A DNA stretch of 64,000 bases from Tolypothrix tenuis PCC 7101 (GCF_002368295.1 NZ_AP018248.1:964477-1028476), one strand, 5' to 3'. Counted from the stretch's first letter, positions 9,029 to 18,193 are shown. Numbers and translations: made by a program. Notes: a model not told the origin generated them from the sequence alone.

Positions 9029-9304
9029 ATGGCAAATCTCAACTCCAGCCAAGCGAACAAACAACTGATCGCTGGTTACTGTGGCATTATTTTCGGTGGT
9101 TTTGGAGTACATAAGTTTATTCTCGGTTATGCTCCAGAAGGCTTTATTATGCTAGTTATCACAGTAATTGGCGGTACTTTTACCTACGGCTTTACTTTGT
9201 TAATTATGCAACTTATAGGTTTGATTGAAGGCATGATTTACTTAAACAAGTCTCAAGAAGAATTTGTAGATACTTATTTTGTAAATAAGCAGGGCTGGTT
9301 TTAG
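9029..9304 (+). CDS. TM2-domain membrane protein
   Basis: A 91-residue protein with the TM2 layout: a short polar N-terminus, a glycine-rich first membrane helix with GYCGIIFGGFGVHKFILGY (the GxxGxHxFYLG-type motif) and a second helix (about 45-70) ending before a polar tail. TM2 proteins are small two-helix membrane proteins of unknown biochemical role. AGGAGCAG at 9013-9020 gives a good ribosome site for the ATG at 9029. A perfect 14-bp hairpin lies ~85 bases after the stop. Monocistronic in appearance. Confidence 0.85.
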   Translation: MANLNSSQANKQLIAGYCGIIFGGFGVHKFILGYAPEGFIMLVITVIGGTFTYGFTLLIMQLIGLIEGMIYLNKSQEEFVDTYFVNKQGWF

Positions 9305-9387
9305 ATTTATAGCTCACAATCTCACTGATATTTCAGGCTATGTAAGCTAAATGCATATACAAATCCTAAATCATGCATAAATATTGA

Positions 9388-9418
9388 GATAACCGACTTT
9401 TATAAAAAGTCGGTTATC
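9388..9418 (+). terminator. Perfect 14-bp hairpin downstream of the TM2 gene
   Basis: GATAACCGACTTTT and AAAAGTCGGTTATC flank a 3-base loop. There is no T-run after the stem, so it is a transcript-stabilising hairpin or weak terminator rather than a textbook one. Confidence 0.5.
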
Positions 9419-9511
9419 TGCAAACAATCGATATCATTAATAAAATAAATTTTCTGCAAACAACTCTATATATAGGAATCCGATTTGATTTCTGAAAAAA
9501 TCTAAGTATAT

Positions 9512-9590
9512 GTAGGGTGCGTTATCACGAAGTGTAACGCACCGTGTTCTAGGCTTTGGTGCGTTGCGCTGCGCGACAACACACCCTACG
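9512..9590. repeat. Palindromic intergenic repeat with GTAGGGTGCGTTA ends
   Basis: Outer arms TGTAGGGTG and CACCCTAC pair, with inner GTGCGTTA / TAACGCAC repeats. A related element lies at about 43853-43996. This type of GTAGGGTGYGTTA palindrome is common between cyanobacterial genes. Confidence 0.65.
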
Positions 9591-9644
9591 TATTTGTTCA
9601 AAAATCAAATATGAATCCTATATTTACATTTTATATCTACTACT

Positions 9645-9815
9645 ATGCTCAACATCAAACATCAAAAACTTTCCTTAGCCTTTTTCTTGCTAGTTGGTGC
9701 GGCGTATTTCATCACTATGTCGAATCTAGAAATCAACTATTTTTTAAAAAGCCTAATTGCTTTTCTGCCTATCCAAATTGCAGCATTAGTCTATGTATCT
9801 TATAAGAATTGGTAA
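9645..9815 (+). CDS. Possible small two-helix membrane protein (56 aa)
   Basis: The ATG at 9645 opens a 56-residue frame ending TAA at 9813. It reads MLNIKHQKLSLAFFLL, a first hydrophobic helix (about 9-25), a short polar turn (SNLEIN) and a second hydrophobic helix (about 33-52) ending SYKNW. The regular hydrophobic/polar pattern and clean lysine-rich N-terminus look coding, but the ribosome site is weak and I recognise no homologue. The stop lies at the edge of a GGTAATT repeat run (9811-9838). A longer overlapping frame (9611-9805) lacks such a pattern and is considered its shadow. Confidence 0.4.
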   Translation: MLNIKHQKLSLAFFLLVGAAYFITMSNLEINYFLKSLIAFLPIQIAALVYVSYKNW

Positions 9816-9867
9816 TTGGTAATTGGTAATTGGTAATTTATAAATTCATTTATTATCCCCCTCATCT

Positions 9868-9935
9868 CCCCAGTCCCTAATCCCCGATCCCCAATCCCCA
9901 GTCCCCAGTCCCTAATCCCTAATCCCCAATCCCTT
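9868..9935. repeat. Heptad tandem repeat upstream of ctaA
   Basis: 7-bp units AGTCCCT/AATCCCC/GATCCCC in tandem, preceded by a GGTAATT run at 9811-9838. Confidence 0.85.
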
Positions 9936-10046
9936 GTTTAAATTTATCTGCGACAAGCAGTCTTAGTTCCAGATTTCGCCTACCCTCAAATTAGGACGCT
10001 CATTACAAGCGTCCTAATTTGCAGCGAATTTAACTAAACTCTTGCC

Positions 10047-12512
10047 ATGCAACTTGTTCCCAAAACGAATCTCACCCCAGAAATGATGCCCATTACAGAG
10101 AAAATAATTCTGGATGTTGGGGGCATGAAGTGTGCTGGGTGTGTGAAAGCAGTAGAAAGGCAGCTAACTCAACATCCAGGAGTCAAGAGTGCCTGTGTAA
10201 ACCTGGCGACTGAGGTCGCAGTTGTAGAGTCAGAAGTGGGTGTAGTGGATGCTGAACAATTGGCAAAGCATTTGAGTGCCAATGGCTTCCCTACCCAGCC
10301 TCGAACAGCCGCCAGCGCATCAAATAGAGAAGATCCAGAAGCACGTCAGCGCCGAGAAATGCACTCTGCACTCAAGCAATTAGTGGTTGCTGGCTTGCTA
10401 TTAGTTTTTTCAGGAATTGGGCATTTTAGTACGATTAGCGGCTCAAATCTGCCAATTTTAAATAACATCTGGTTCCATTGTGGACTGGCAACAGTGGCGA
10501 TACTATTTCCTGGTCGCCCAATTTTAGTTGATGGCTGGCTAGGCTGGCGGCGAAATGCGCCCAACATGAATACTTTGATCGGCTTGGGAACCTTAACAGC
10601 CTATACAGCTAGTTTGGTGGCGTTACTCTTCCCACAAATGGGTTGGGAGTGCTTCTTTGATGAACCAGTGATGATGTTAGGCTTCATTCTTTTGGGGCGG
10701 ACATTAGAACAACAAGCCAGAGGTCGTGCTGCGGCAGCATTTCGGCAATTGCTAGCATTACAGCCACAAGTAGCGCGGTTAATTGCTAACCCGGAGAAAA
10801 TTGGGCAAGATGGTGCAGGTCGAGATGCCGTTATCGGTTCTGCTAGCATCGAGATTCCTGCCGAACAGGTACGGGTAGGGGAATGGTTACAGATATTGCC
10901 TGGTGATAAAATCCCCGTTGACGGTGAGGTGCGGTGGGGACAAACCACAGTGGATGAATCCATGCTGACAGGGGAAGCTGTACCAGTAATTAAGCAACCT
11001 GGAGATTTTGTTACAGCAGGTACGATTAACCAATCAGGCGCGATCGCAATTCAAGCCACCCGTACAGGTAGCGATACCACATTAGCCCACATTGTCGCCT
11101 TGGTGGAAGATGCCCAAACTCGGAAAGCACCTGTTCAGAAATTAGCTGATACGGTAGCTGGTTACTTTACCTACGGTGTATTAGCAGCCGCTTCATTAAC
11201 CTTTGTCTTTTGGTACTTCTTAGGTGTTCACATCTGGCCAGATATTGCCATGTCCACCAGCATGGAAATGGCCCACCACTCCCCACTCCCCACTCAGCAC
11301 TCAGCACTCAGCACTCATTATTCTCCACTCCTGATCAGCTTAAAATTAGCGATCGCAGTTATGGTGGTGGCTTGTCCTTGTGCTTTGGGTTTGGCTACAC
11401 CTACAGCCATTTTGGTTGGGACTGGCTTAGGTGCAGAACGTGGTTTGTTAATTAAAGGTGGTGACGTTTTGGAACGCGTTCACCAGCTAGATACAGTAGT
11501 CTTTGATAAAACAGGCACGTTGACTACAGGTAATCCCACTGTTACAGATTGTCTGCTAATTGAAGAATTAGCCTCTGAGGGCGAATCTTCCTTAGTAACT
11601 GATCCCCAATCCCTCCTGCAATTTGCTGCAGCTGTAGAAAGCGGCACATACCATCCTCTTGCTAAAGCCATTCAGCAGGAAGCACAGCAACAAGAATTAA
11701 CTATCCCTGAGGCTGTAGATTTTCACACAGAACCAGGACTAGGTGTATCGGCTGTAGTCCAAGGTAAAAATGTCTTATTGGGAAATTGGGAATGGTTGAG
11801 TTGGCACGGAATTGCCATTAGTGAGACTGCACAACAGTTAAGCCAAAAATTAGCCGCAGAGGGTAAAACAGTTGTTTGTGTGGCAGTTGGCGGGATTTTA
11901 ACCGGAATTATTGGCGTTGCTGATACCCTGAGACCAGATGCGAAAGCTACAGTCGATAAATTACGCCAGATGGGTTTACGGGTGATGTTACTCAGTGGCG
12001 ATCGCCAAGAAGCGGCGAGTGCGATCGGTAAACAACTGGGACTAAGTAGCGATGATGTGATTGCTGGTGTTCCCCCCAGCAAAAAAGCCGCTGCAATCCA
12101 ATCCCTGCAGACTGGCGAGATGACGCACAACTCCAAACCAAAATCTATTGTGGCAATGGTGGGAGACGGAATTAATGATGCACCTGCTTTATCACAAGCA
12201 GATGTGGGAATTGCTTTATATTCAGGTTCCGATGTGGCGATGGAAACTGCTGCTATTGTATTAATGCGCGATCGCCTCAGCGATGTTGTGGAATCAATTC
12301 ACCTCAGCCGTGCCACATTCAACAAAATCCGTCAGAATTTATTCTGGGCTTTTGCATATAATACAATTGGTATTCCCTTAGCAGCAGGTGTTTTGTTACC
12401 AAGCTTGGGTTTTCTCCTTAGCCCATCTGGTGCCGCCGCATTAATGGCATTCAGCTCAGTTAGTGTTGTTAGTAACTCAGTTTTATTACGGCGTTTGGCT
12501 CATCGACCGTAA
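10047..12512 (+). CDS. ctaA: Copper-transporting P1B-type ATPase (CtaA-like)
   Basis: An 821-residue heavy-metal pump. An N-terminal HMA domain with GMKCAGC (26-32) binds Cu(I); membrane helices follow; the transduction loop contains DESMLTGE; the Cu-selective CPC motif is at about 443-445 (ACPCALGLATP); the phosphorylated Asp is in DKTGTLTTG (about 487); GDGINDAPAL closes the hinge. The GGMKCAGCVKAVERQLTQHPG start resembles CtaA, the pump that brings copper toward the thylakoid system for plastocyanin, more than PacS; the assignment to CtaA is by recall. ATG at 10047 is used; M14 is an alternative. Odd feature: bases 11278-11333 inside the gene are tandem heptads translated as a Ser/His/Pro-rich insertion (about 411-429) just before the CPC helix. 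Confidence 0.92.
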   Translation: MQLVPKTNLTPEMMPITEKIILDVGGMKCAGCVKAVERQLTQHPGVKSACVNLATEVAVVESEVGVVDAEQLAKHLSANGFPTQPRTAASASNREDPEARQRREMHSALKQLVVAGLLLVFSGIGHFSTISGSNLPILNNIWFHCGLATVAILFPGRPILVDGWLGWRRNAPNMNTLIGLGTLTAYTASLVALLFPQMGWECFFDEPVMMLGFILLGRTLEQQARGRAAAAFRQLLALQPQVARLIANPEKIGQDGAGRDAVIGSASIEIPAEQVRVGEWLQILPGDKIPVDGEVRWGQTTVDESMLTGEAVPVIKQPGDFVTAGTINQSGAIAIQATRTGSDTTLAHIVALVEDAQTRKAPVQKLADTVAGYFTYGVLAAASLTFVFWYFLGVHIWPDIAMSTSMEMAHHSPLPTQHSALSTHYSPLLISLKLAIAVMVVACPCALGLATPTAILVGTGLGAERGLLIKGGDVLERVHQLDTVVFDKTGTLTTGNPTVTDCLLIEELASEGESSLVTDPQSLLQFAAAVESGTYHPLAKAIQQEAQQQELTIPEAVDFHTEPGLGVSAVVQGKNVLLGNWEWLSWHGIAISETAQQLSQKLAAEGKTVVCVAVGGILTGIIGVADTLRPDAKATVDKLRQMGLRVMLLSGDRQEAASAIGKQLGLSSDDVIAGVPPSKKAAAIQSLQTGEMTHNSKPKSIVAMVGDGINDAPALSQADVGIALYSGSDVAMETAAIVLMRDRLSDVVESIHLSRATFNKIRQNLFWAFAYNTIGIPLAAGVLLPSLGFLLSPSGAAALMAFSSVSVVSNSVLLRRLAHRP
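11278..11333 (+). repeat. Heptad tandem repeat inside the ctaA coding sequence
   Basis: Eight 7-bp units (ACTCCCC x2, ACTCAGC x3, ACTCATT, ATTCTCC, ACTCCTG) of the same type as the intergenic repeats. The reading frame is kept. It encodes a segment rich in His, Ser and Pro between two membrane helices. Confidence 0.9.
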
Positions 12513-12724
12513 ATTTCTTTTAGGAGATAATACTCTCAACTCAATCGTAATTCTGCCTTTCCCGACAGATTGAAACAATTATCAGGATTGATGCATCTAC
12601 CACATCTGTTGAGAATCTTCCTAAAATGAAAGTAACAGGAGTAGAAGAGTAATATTCTACTCTATCGAGTCAAAATGCACTTAAATGCTTATTAAAGCAG
12701 TACCACAGACTGTAATGCGTAATA

Positions 12725-13228
12725 ATGGCAGGAAACTATATTAAACACATCTTCAGCAATCAAATTTCAAGCGATTTTAGCAACGACGCATCAATGGCCG
12801 CAGAAACCAACGAAAGCCATCTTCTGATTCTGGAGGACGATCAAGGTCGTAAGGAATTTTCGCTAGAAAATCCCATCTACTCTATTGGTAGAGACCGTGA
12901 TTGCAATATCCGGTTAGTGTCGCAGTTTGTCTCTCGCCGCCATGCCACATTGGTCAGATTACCGCGTGAACAAAATGGCCAAAGCTATTATTACCGAATT
13001 GTTGATGGCGATGCTAAAGGCAAACTCAGTTCTAACGGTCTCATGATTAATGGACGAAAGACACCATCCCACGATCTACGAAATGAAGACGAGATTGTTT
13101 TTGGCCCGCAAGTACGTGCCATTTATTACTTGTTAAGAAATACTCATCGCTCAGGTATGACGGATGCTAGTGAGTATGATATTACACTAATCAATCCGGG
13201 TATGACTGATGATTTAGAGGAAATCTAA
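12725..13228 (+). CDS. FHA-domain protein
   Basis: A 167-residue protein with one forkhead-associated domain: YSIGRDRDCNIRL (about 54-66) and SRRHATLVR (about 74-82) carry the Gly-Arg and Ser-x-x-His residues that bind phosphothreonine; NGLMINGRK follows. It probably reads out Ser/Thr kinase signalling, for which a kinase with Thr-rich repeats lies elsewhere in the window (36142-37953), though a link is only inference. The ATG at 12725 is used; an ATG at 12794 (MAAETNESHLL) would give a more compact protein. It stands alone and is followed by two hairpins. Confidence 0.88.
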   Translation: MAGNYIKHIFSNQISSDFSNDASMAAETNESHLLILEDDQGRKEFSLENPIYSIGRDRDCNIRLVSQFVSRRHATLVRLPREQNGQSYYYRIVDGDAKGKLSSNGLMINGRKTPSHDLRNEDEIVFGPQVRAIYYLLRNTHRSGMTDASEYDITLINPGMTDDLEEI

Positions 13229-13273
13229 AACCCATAAAATTATCAAATTAGAGGCGCTTGCTCAAAGAATTTC

Positions 13274-13301
13274 AAGCAGCCAATGTCTTCATAGGCTGCT
13301 T
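13274..13301 (+). terminator. Hairpin after the FHA gene
   Basis: AAGCAGCC (13274-13281) pairs with GGCTGCTT (13294-13301) around a 12-base loop, 45 bases after the stop. There is no strong T-run. Confidence 0.5.
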
Positions 13302-13457
13302 ACAGATACAGAAGCTGTAAGCTACCGTTTGTCATGATGAGTTGGACATGACAACATCTATTAAACAGAGTTGACTCGAAAAGCCTAGAGTCAGTACTTT
13401 TGAGCTAAATTCACCATTTAAAATTGGTATGAGTATAATTTTTGGCGCGTTGCTTGA

Positions 13458-13479
13458 GCTAGCTTTGCCTGAAGCTAGC
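13458..13479. terminator. Hairpin between convergent genes
   Basis: GCTAGCTT and AAGCTAGC form a perfect 8-bp stem with a 6-base loop, 35 bases before the end of the minus-strand gene at 13514. It may serve as a two-way transcript end. Confidence 0.4.
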
Positions 13480-13513
13480 CGCAGCCGATGCCTAAAATGA
13501 GATGTAGCAAAAA

Positions 13514-13861
13514 TTACCCTGCTAAACTTTCAATCAAATGCCAATGGCGACTGTGTTCAATCGCCTGCTTGAGAAATTCAAACATTTGTCGGCAGTGATT
13601 ATCTAGTTGGAGTGGCAGTTCCTCATTTTTAACCACAATACTCATGCGGGTTTCTGTTTCGGTGGCTGTCGATTTATCAATCAGTACTTCCACTTTAACC
13701 ATTTTAGAAAATGAAACAGTCCCAGGTATCTCTCGAGCCATAATGTAATCGCCTGTGTAGTATTGAATATCCAATTCACAGTCTTGTAGCAAATCTACAA
13801 GCAACGGCTGGAGATGCTCAACAGGAACAGAAACAATAAATGAACAGGTATAGCGAGCCAT
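13514..13861 (-). CDS. Conserved cyanobacterial hypothetical protein (115 aa)
   Basis: A 115-residue soluble protein with alternating hydrophobic strands (YTCSFIVSVPVEHLQ, VSFSKMVKVEVLID, ETRMSIVVKNEE) and a C-terminal helix (MFEFLKQAIEH). The alpha/beta pattern looks like a small folded domain, but I do not recognise a family. It starts at ATG 13861 and is divergent from the epimerase gene at 14054. No function is proposed. Confidence 0.75.
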   Translation of the reverse strand: MARYTCSFIVSVPVEHLQPLLVDLLQDCELDIQYYTGDYIMAREIPGTVSFSKMVKVEVLIDKSTATETETRMSIVVKNEELPLQLDNHCRQMFEFLKQAIEHSRHWHLIESLAG

Positions 13862-14053
13862 AATAGCCCCACGCCTTGCAACACTCCGTCCATCCTATAA
13901 TATCGAAGCATGTAAACAGCAAGTGATTACAGATTCATTAAAGAAATCTCATCCAAAATCTCAAACCAAGTCTTTTTACCCAAAAAGAAGAGAACTGGAA
14001 GCTGAAAATTTGATAAAAAACTTTAAAATAGGTTTTGGCGGAGGTAGAGGATT

Positions 14054-14974
14054 ATGAAAATAGCAATTGCGGGAGCATCAGGATTTATCGGTAGTCGTTT
14101 GGTAGAACGACTCCATCAAGAAGGTAATAGGGTGTTAGTGTTAACTCGTAATACAACCTTTGCCAGAAAAGTTTTTCCTTCTCAAGCGTTCCCTAATGTA
14201 GAGATTATTGCTTATACACCCACTGTATCTGGCTCTTGGCAGGATGCGATCGCAGGTTGTGATGCTGTGGTGAACTTAGCCGGGGAACCCATCGCTGAAG
14301 AACGCTGGACACCAGAACACAAAAAAGAAATTCTGAATAGCCGTCAGCTAGGAACACAAAAAATTGTGGAAGCAATAGCTAAAGCTAACCCTAAACCACA
14401 GGTGTTAGTCAACGCCTCAGCTATTGGGTTCTACGGTACTAGCGAAACTTCTACCTTTGAAGAAACCAGCCAATCTGGAAATGATTTCCTCTCGGAAGTC
14501 TGTCTCGCCTGGGAAGCAGAAGCAAACAAGGCAAAAGATGCTAGCGTACGCTTAGTCATTCTCCGGTTTGGTATTGTCCTAGGAATGGGTGGCGCTTTGG
14601 GTAAAATGATTACTCCCTTCAAACTTTTTGCCGGTGGCCCTATTGGTAGTGGTAGGCAATGGTTTTCTTGGATTCATCTAGACGACGCAGTTAATCTGAT
14701 TCTCCAAGCGATCGCTAAACCAGAAATGGAAGGCGTATATAATGCTACTGCTCCTAACCCTGTTCGCATGACAGAGTTAAGCCAAACTCTAGGACAAGTA
14801 ATGCATCGTCCTTCTTGGTTACCTGTACCAGCTTTGGCCTTAGAAGCGCTTTTAGGAGATGGTGCAAAAGTTGTTTTGGAAGGTCAACAAGTGCTACCTA
14901 AGCGCACTATGGCATCAGGTTTCCAGTATCAGTATCCTGAATTACCACCAGCGCTTAGACAAATTTTGCAGTAA
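14054..14974 (+). CDS. TIGR01777-family NAD(P)-dependent epimerase (YfcH-like)
   Basis: A 306-residue member of the extended short-chain dehydrogenase/epimerase superfamily. The N-terminal Rossmann motif is GASGFIGSRL (7-16); AVVNLAGEPI and WTPEHKKEIL are typical of the TIGR01777 (YfcH/SulA-like) group; GIVLGMGGALGKM and WFSWIHLDD follow. In plants and cyanobacteria homologues influence cell division or plastid division, but the substrate is unknown. GGAGG at about 14040 fits the ATG at 14054. The stop is only 20 bases from the convergent gene at 14995. Confidence 0.9.
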   Translation: MKIAIAGASGFIGSRLVERLHQEGNRVLVLTRNTTFARKVFPSQAFPNVEIIAYTPTVSGSWQDAIAGCDAVVNLAGEPIAEERWTPEHKKEILNSRQLGTQKIVEAIAKANPKPQVLVNASAIGFYGTSETSTFEETSQSGNDFLSEVCLAWEAEANKAKDASVRLVILRFGIVLGMGGALGKMITPFKLFAGGPIGSGRQWFSWIHLDDAVNLILQAIAKPEMEGVYNATAPNPVRMTELSQTLGQVMHRPSWLPVPALALEALLGDGAKVVLEGQQVLPKRTMASGFQYQYPELPPALRQILQ

Positions 14975-14994
14975 GTCAACAATCAACAATTAAA

Positions 14995-15237
14995 CTAATC
15001 AGCCTGGAATTTGCGCGAAACCCAATTGATTAAACCACTCAGAAGTGCGCCTCCCATGAGAATCCCAATCGCGGGGTTAAATAAAGGTTGCCAGAGTTGA
15101 TGCCACAAATCTAGCCCTAAATTGATACCAGAAGCGTCTCCAATAACTGCGATCGCAAACCAGGCAAAGCCAAACAAAACCAGAAATACATCTGCGACTA
15201 AAACAAAGTTTAGCCAGCTTAACAATTTATCTTTCAT
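14995..15237 (-). CDS. Small two-helix membrane protein (80 aa)
   Basis: An 80-residue protein with two clear hydrophobic segments: about 10-34 (FVLVADVFLVLFGFAWFAIAV) around a polar GDASG turn, and about 52-72 (NPAIGILMGGALLSGLI), ending in a basic tail (SRKFQAD). It is conserved in cyanobacteria as far as I recall but has no assigned function. ATG at 15237. The TPR gene lies upstream on the same strand after 114 bases containing degraded heptad-like repeats. Confidence 0.75.
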   Translation of the reverse strand: MKDKLLSWLNFVLVADVFLVLFGFAWFAIAVIGDASGINLGLDLWHQLWQPLFNPAIGILMGGALLSGLINWVSRKFQAD

Positions 15238-15351
15238 ACAGGACTAGTGATTGAGGGTTAGGGACTAGGAGCTAAGGATGAAAAACTCAGCTTGATTTTG
15301 ATAGTCTCAATCATTTTACTATCTAGACCTTAGCCCCTAGCCTCAGCACCT

Positions 15352-15774
15352 CTAATTATCAAACAGCCAGCCTTTGACTTTTGCCAAACTCTGCCAATCT
15401 GGTTTTCTAGTTAAACCATCTTCAATGCTGTTTCTGACTTCCTGTTCCCACTCTTGATTTACAAAAATTAACTGTTGGGCGAAATCAATATGTTGCCGCA
15501 AACCTTTTTGACCGGTTTCTAACATAGCTACGGCGAGATTAATTCTGGCTTGTGGGTCTTGGGGATTGAGCTTAACTGCCTTGAGTGCAGCTTTGTAAGC
15601 TAAGTTGGCTTTGTTGTCCAGCATATATAACCAAGCCAAACAAGTCCAAGCAGAACTACTTTTAGGAGAGCGATCGCAAACTTCTTTAAAAACAGGAATT
15701 AAAGAAGCAGCGCTTTCTCCTGCTTTATAGCGTTCTAAACCTGTATCAAACAGGGATTCAACAGTATTAGTCAT
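15352..15774 (-). CDS. TPR-repeat protein (140 aa)
   Basis: A 140-residue helical protein. Two tetratricopeptide units can be read: SSAWTCLAWLYMLDNKANLAYKAALKAVKLNP with preceding helices (about 35-70) and DPQARINLAVAMLETGQ (72-88). The C-terminus (QEWEQEVRNSIEDGL, WQSLAKVKGWLF) is also helical. It probably is a protein-interaction adaptor. It lies directly upstream of an IscA/SufA-type gene on the same strand but 94 bases of TTGACTG repeats separate them, so an operon is uncertain. Confidence 0.8.
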   Translation of the reverse strand: MTNTVESLFDTGLERYKAGESAASLIPVFKEVCDRSPKSSSAWTCLAWLYMLDNKANLAYKAALKAVKLNPQDPQARINLAVAMLETGQKGLRQHIDFAQQLIFVNQEWEQEVRNSIEDGLTRKPDWQSLAKVKGWLFDN

Positions 15775-15839
15775 TGGTCAGTTGTCAAGGGTCAAGGGTC
15801 AATAGTAAAGGATCATATAGTGAAGGATCAATAATTAAG

Positions 15840-15863
15840 ACTGTTGACTGTTGACTGTTGACT
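15840..15863. repeat. TTGACTG tandem repeat
   Basis: Heptad run in the spacer between the TPR and IscA/SufA-type genes. A GGTCAAG run occurs at 15785-15803. Confidence 0.8.
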
Positions 15864-15868
15864 GTGAA

Positions 15869-16225
15869 CTACACACCAAATGACTTACCGCAACCACAAG
15901 TTTGGTTGGCATTGGGGTTAGTAAATTGGAAGCCGCCACCAATCATGGCATCGCTGTAATCCAGCATTAAGCCATAGAGGTATAATAAGCTTTTGCGATC
16001 GCAAACAATTTTGAAGCCATCATAGTCAAAAATCTCATCCTGGGGGGTAATCTTGCTGGCATCTTCAAAGTCCATCATGTAGGACATCCCAGAACAGCCG
16101 CCTTGTCTCACACCTACCCGTAAGCATAAATCTTGACCTTGCTTGTCACGGAGAGATTTTACTTGACGTAATGCGGTTTCGCTTAACTGAATTCCACGTT
16201 GTTGTGGCTGAGTGGCTTGTGTCAT
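15869..16225 (-). CDS. Iron-sulfur cluster assembly accessory protein, A-type (IscA/SufA/HesB family)
   Basis: A 118-residue A-type carrier. The three conserved cysteines are present: Cys44 in QGGCSGMSY and Cys110/Cys112 in TCGCGKSF at the C-terminus, which bind a [2Fe-2S] cluster or iron for transfer to apoproteins. Length is typical. A NifS-type cysteine desulfurase is found in this window at 60738-61886, but far away. No hesA, suf or isc cluster genes are adjacent, so this is a stand-alone copy as in many cyanobacteria. ATG at 16225. Confidence 0.93.
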   Translation of the reverse strand: MTQATQPQQRGIQLSETALRQVKSLRDKQGQDLCLRVGVRQGGCSGMSYMMDFEDASKITPQDEIFDYDGFKIVCDRKSLLYLYGLMLDYSDAMIGGGFQFTNPNANQTCGCGKSFGV

Positions 16226-16533
16226 ATGCTGTTGTAACTCCTAAATTGCTGTCACCAGTATGCTGGGGTTGTAGTTAGTGTTTTTGTATCCATTCTAGCG
16301 ACATTGATGTCCCTGATTGGTAAATTGTAAAGACTGCGTCAAAAGCTGCTAAATATTTTTATTCTAGAATTGAGAGATTCGGTGCGTTTTAAGATTCGCT
16401 ATTTTTGGAGATTTAGCCTTGTGGTAGCCTAAATTGCCAGTAAATATTCAGGTAAAGGCTAGGAAAATTGTATCTGAGGCTAACCACTCACAAAAATTGA
16501 CGGATAAATTGCTTCTTTTAATTAACTTACTCT
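16226..16533. other. 308-bp divergent intergenic region
   Basis: It separates the divergent IscA/SufA gene and the 542-residue protein gene and should carry both promoters. No repeat, hairpin or small gene stands out. Confidence 0.4.
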
Positions 16534-18162
16534 ATGACAAGTTTTAATCGCTCTACCAGTCGTCGGTTGAAGAAATTAACCCAAATTCCTTCTGTATGGG
16601 AGGGCGATCGCCGTCCGTTGTCATCTTCCCAAACCCAACCCAGAGATCCAGAAGGAAAGGGCGATTGTATTCTTTGGGTGGACGGTTCCCAAGGTATTGT
16701 CAGAGGAATGGATGTAGTTGCTACAGAAACAGGGCCGGAGGCGGTTGTTCGGACTTTAATGCGGGCGATGGAACATCCCCATAGTCCAGCAAAACCAGCT
16801 CGTCCCCAAAGAATTGTCGTGCGCGATCGCGAAATCCAATTTTATCTGCGTGGAGTATTACAAGATTTAGACATCGCCATTGACTACGCACCAGAATTGC
16901 CTTTAATTGATGAACTATTTCGCTCTTTTGGGGAAATTCTTGATAGTCAAATCCCTGATTTACCTCCTCAGTATGCCCAAGCTTTGCAAGAAAAGGCTTT
17001 CGCGATTTGGCAAGCATCTCCTTGGCAATTCTTGGAAGAACAGCAAATTTTATCCATAGAAATCAATAGATGGGATGTAGGTAAACTCTATGCCTCTGTA
17101 ATGGGGATGCTGGGGATGGAATATGGCATTTTGTTCTACCGTTCCGAAGATTCCCTCAAGCAATTTCGTGCCGCTGTTTTACAAGATGAAGAATCACAAG
17201 GACGTTTGGAAGAAGCTTTTCTCAAGCAAGATTGCCTGTTTCTTACCTTTGAACGTAATGATGAAGATGAAGAAGATGATGGCGATTTAGGAGATCTACC
17301 GTTATCAGAAGTTGACCCTACCTTCGGTAATATCCACCCTTTAGAAGGATTGCGGTCTGTTTTGTATGACGAAGAAGCATTAGTTGTCTTTGTCGCTTTA
17401 GAAAGCCTTAACCGCTTTATCCGCGATCACCGTCGCCAACTATACGCAGATTCCTTCCCCAGCCTCAGCCATCGCTATCGGATTACACTTCCTCATGCCG
17501 ATGAAGCAACGAAAACTGTATCTGTGACTGTCTCTACCATGCCAGAATTGACGGCGGAATTGGAGGAAATGGCAGGCTTAGATATTGATGATGAAATGGC
17601 AGACTCCTCCATGATGTTTCATTCATTACGAGATGATTTGATCCCCGAAGACTCGTTCTTAAGTTTAGGAGTAGTCTCTTGGGAAATGCTGGAGTATTTG
17701 CGCCAAGGCGTTACCTATCATCCTGTGGGTGAAATTGCCAAGGTAGGTGATGGTTTGCCGGTAATTTTAATTCAAACTTCTCGCCCCAGAGCAAAGACGG
17801 TAATTGAAAATCTAGAAGCCGCTGGGGGATTAAAAGCTATTTGCTTTAATCCTGGCGCAGATCCCTTTGATGGCAATCAATACGACTTAGGTTTATTACA
17901 AACCCAAAATGATGAATTATTTCTCTTCGGGGAATTTTTAGATGACGATCCCATCCACGTAGAAGCTCGCAGAAAATGGAATCAGCGCTGTAAAAATACT
18001 AAAGGCTACTGTGGTTTAATTATTGCCAAAGGATTGACAGGAGCGGCTCGTGGCAACCCGCAATTACGAGATATGATGGCTTTGTTTGAAGCGCGATCGC
18101 TTTCACCAAAAGATTTAGGTATTGGTACTTTGCAACTCGTACCTGAACTTCAATTTGAATAG
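16534..18162 (+). CDS. Large conserved cyanobacterial protein of unknown function (542 aa)
   Basis: A 542-residue soluble, acidic protein. An N-terminal basic tail (STSRRLKKL) precedes a conserved region (CILWVDGSQGIVRGMDVV, ... RIVVRDREIQFYLRGVLQDL). A long acidic linker (EDEEDDGDLGDL, about 245-258) separates it from a C-terminal alpha/beta part ending in LRDMMALFEARSL. I recall it as widespread in cyanobacteria, without characterised function. ATG at 16534 is the natural start. It stands alone and is followed by an AAGGAGG/CCTCCTT hairpin. Confidence 0.8.
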   Translation: MTSFNRSTSRRLKKLTQIPSVWEGDRRPLSSSQTQPRDPEGKGDCILWVDGSQGIVRGMDVVATETGPEAVVRTLMRAMEHPHSPAKPARPQRIVVRDREIQFYLRGVLQDLDIAIDYAPELPLIDELFRSFGEILDSQIPDLPPQYAQALQEKAFAIWQASPWQFLEEQQILSIEINRWDVGKLYASVMGMLGMEYGILFYRSEDSLKQFRAAVLQDEESQGRLEEAFLKQDCLFLTFERNDEDEEDDGDLGDLPLSEVDPTFGNIHPLEGLRSVLYDEEALVVFVALESLNRFIRDHRRQLYADSFPSLSHRYRITLPHADEATKTVSVTVSTMPELTAELEEMAGLDIDDEMADSSMMFHSLRDDLIPEDSFLSLGVVSWEMLEYLRQGVTYHPVGEIAKVGDGLPVILIQTSRPRAKTVIENLEAAGGLKAICFNPGADPFDGNQYDLGLLQTQNDELFLFGEFLDDDPIHVEARRKWNQRCKNTKGYCGLIIAKGLTGAARGNPQLRDMMALFEARSLSPKDLGIGTLQLVPELQFE

Positions 18163-18172
18163 TTTTTACTAG

Positions 18173-18193
18173 AAGGAGGATACATACCTCCTT
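18173..18193 (+). terminator. Hairpin after the 542-residue protein gene
   Basis: AAGGAGG (18173-18179) pairs with CCTCCTT (18187-18193), 10 bases after the stop codon. There is no T-run, so its role as terminator is tentative. Confidence 0.45.
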
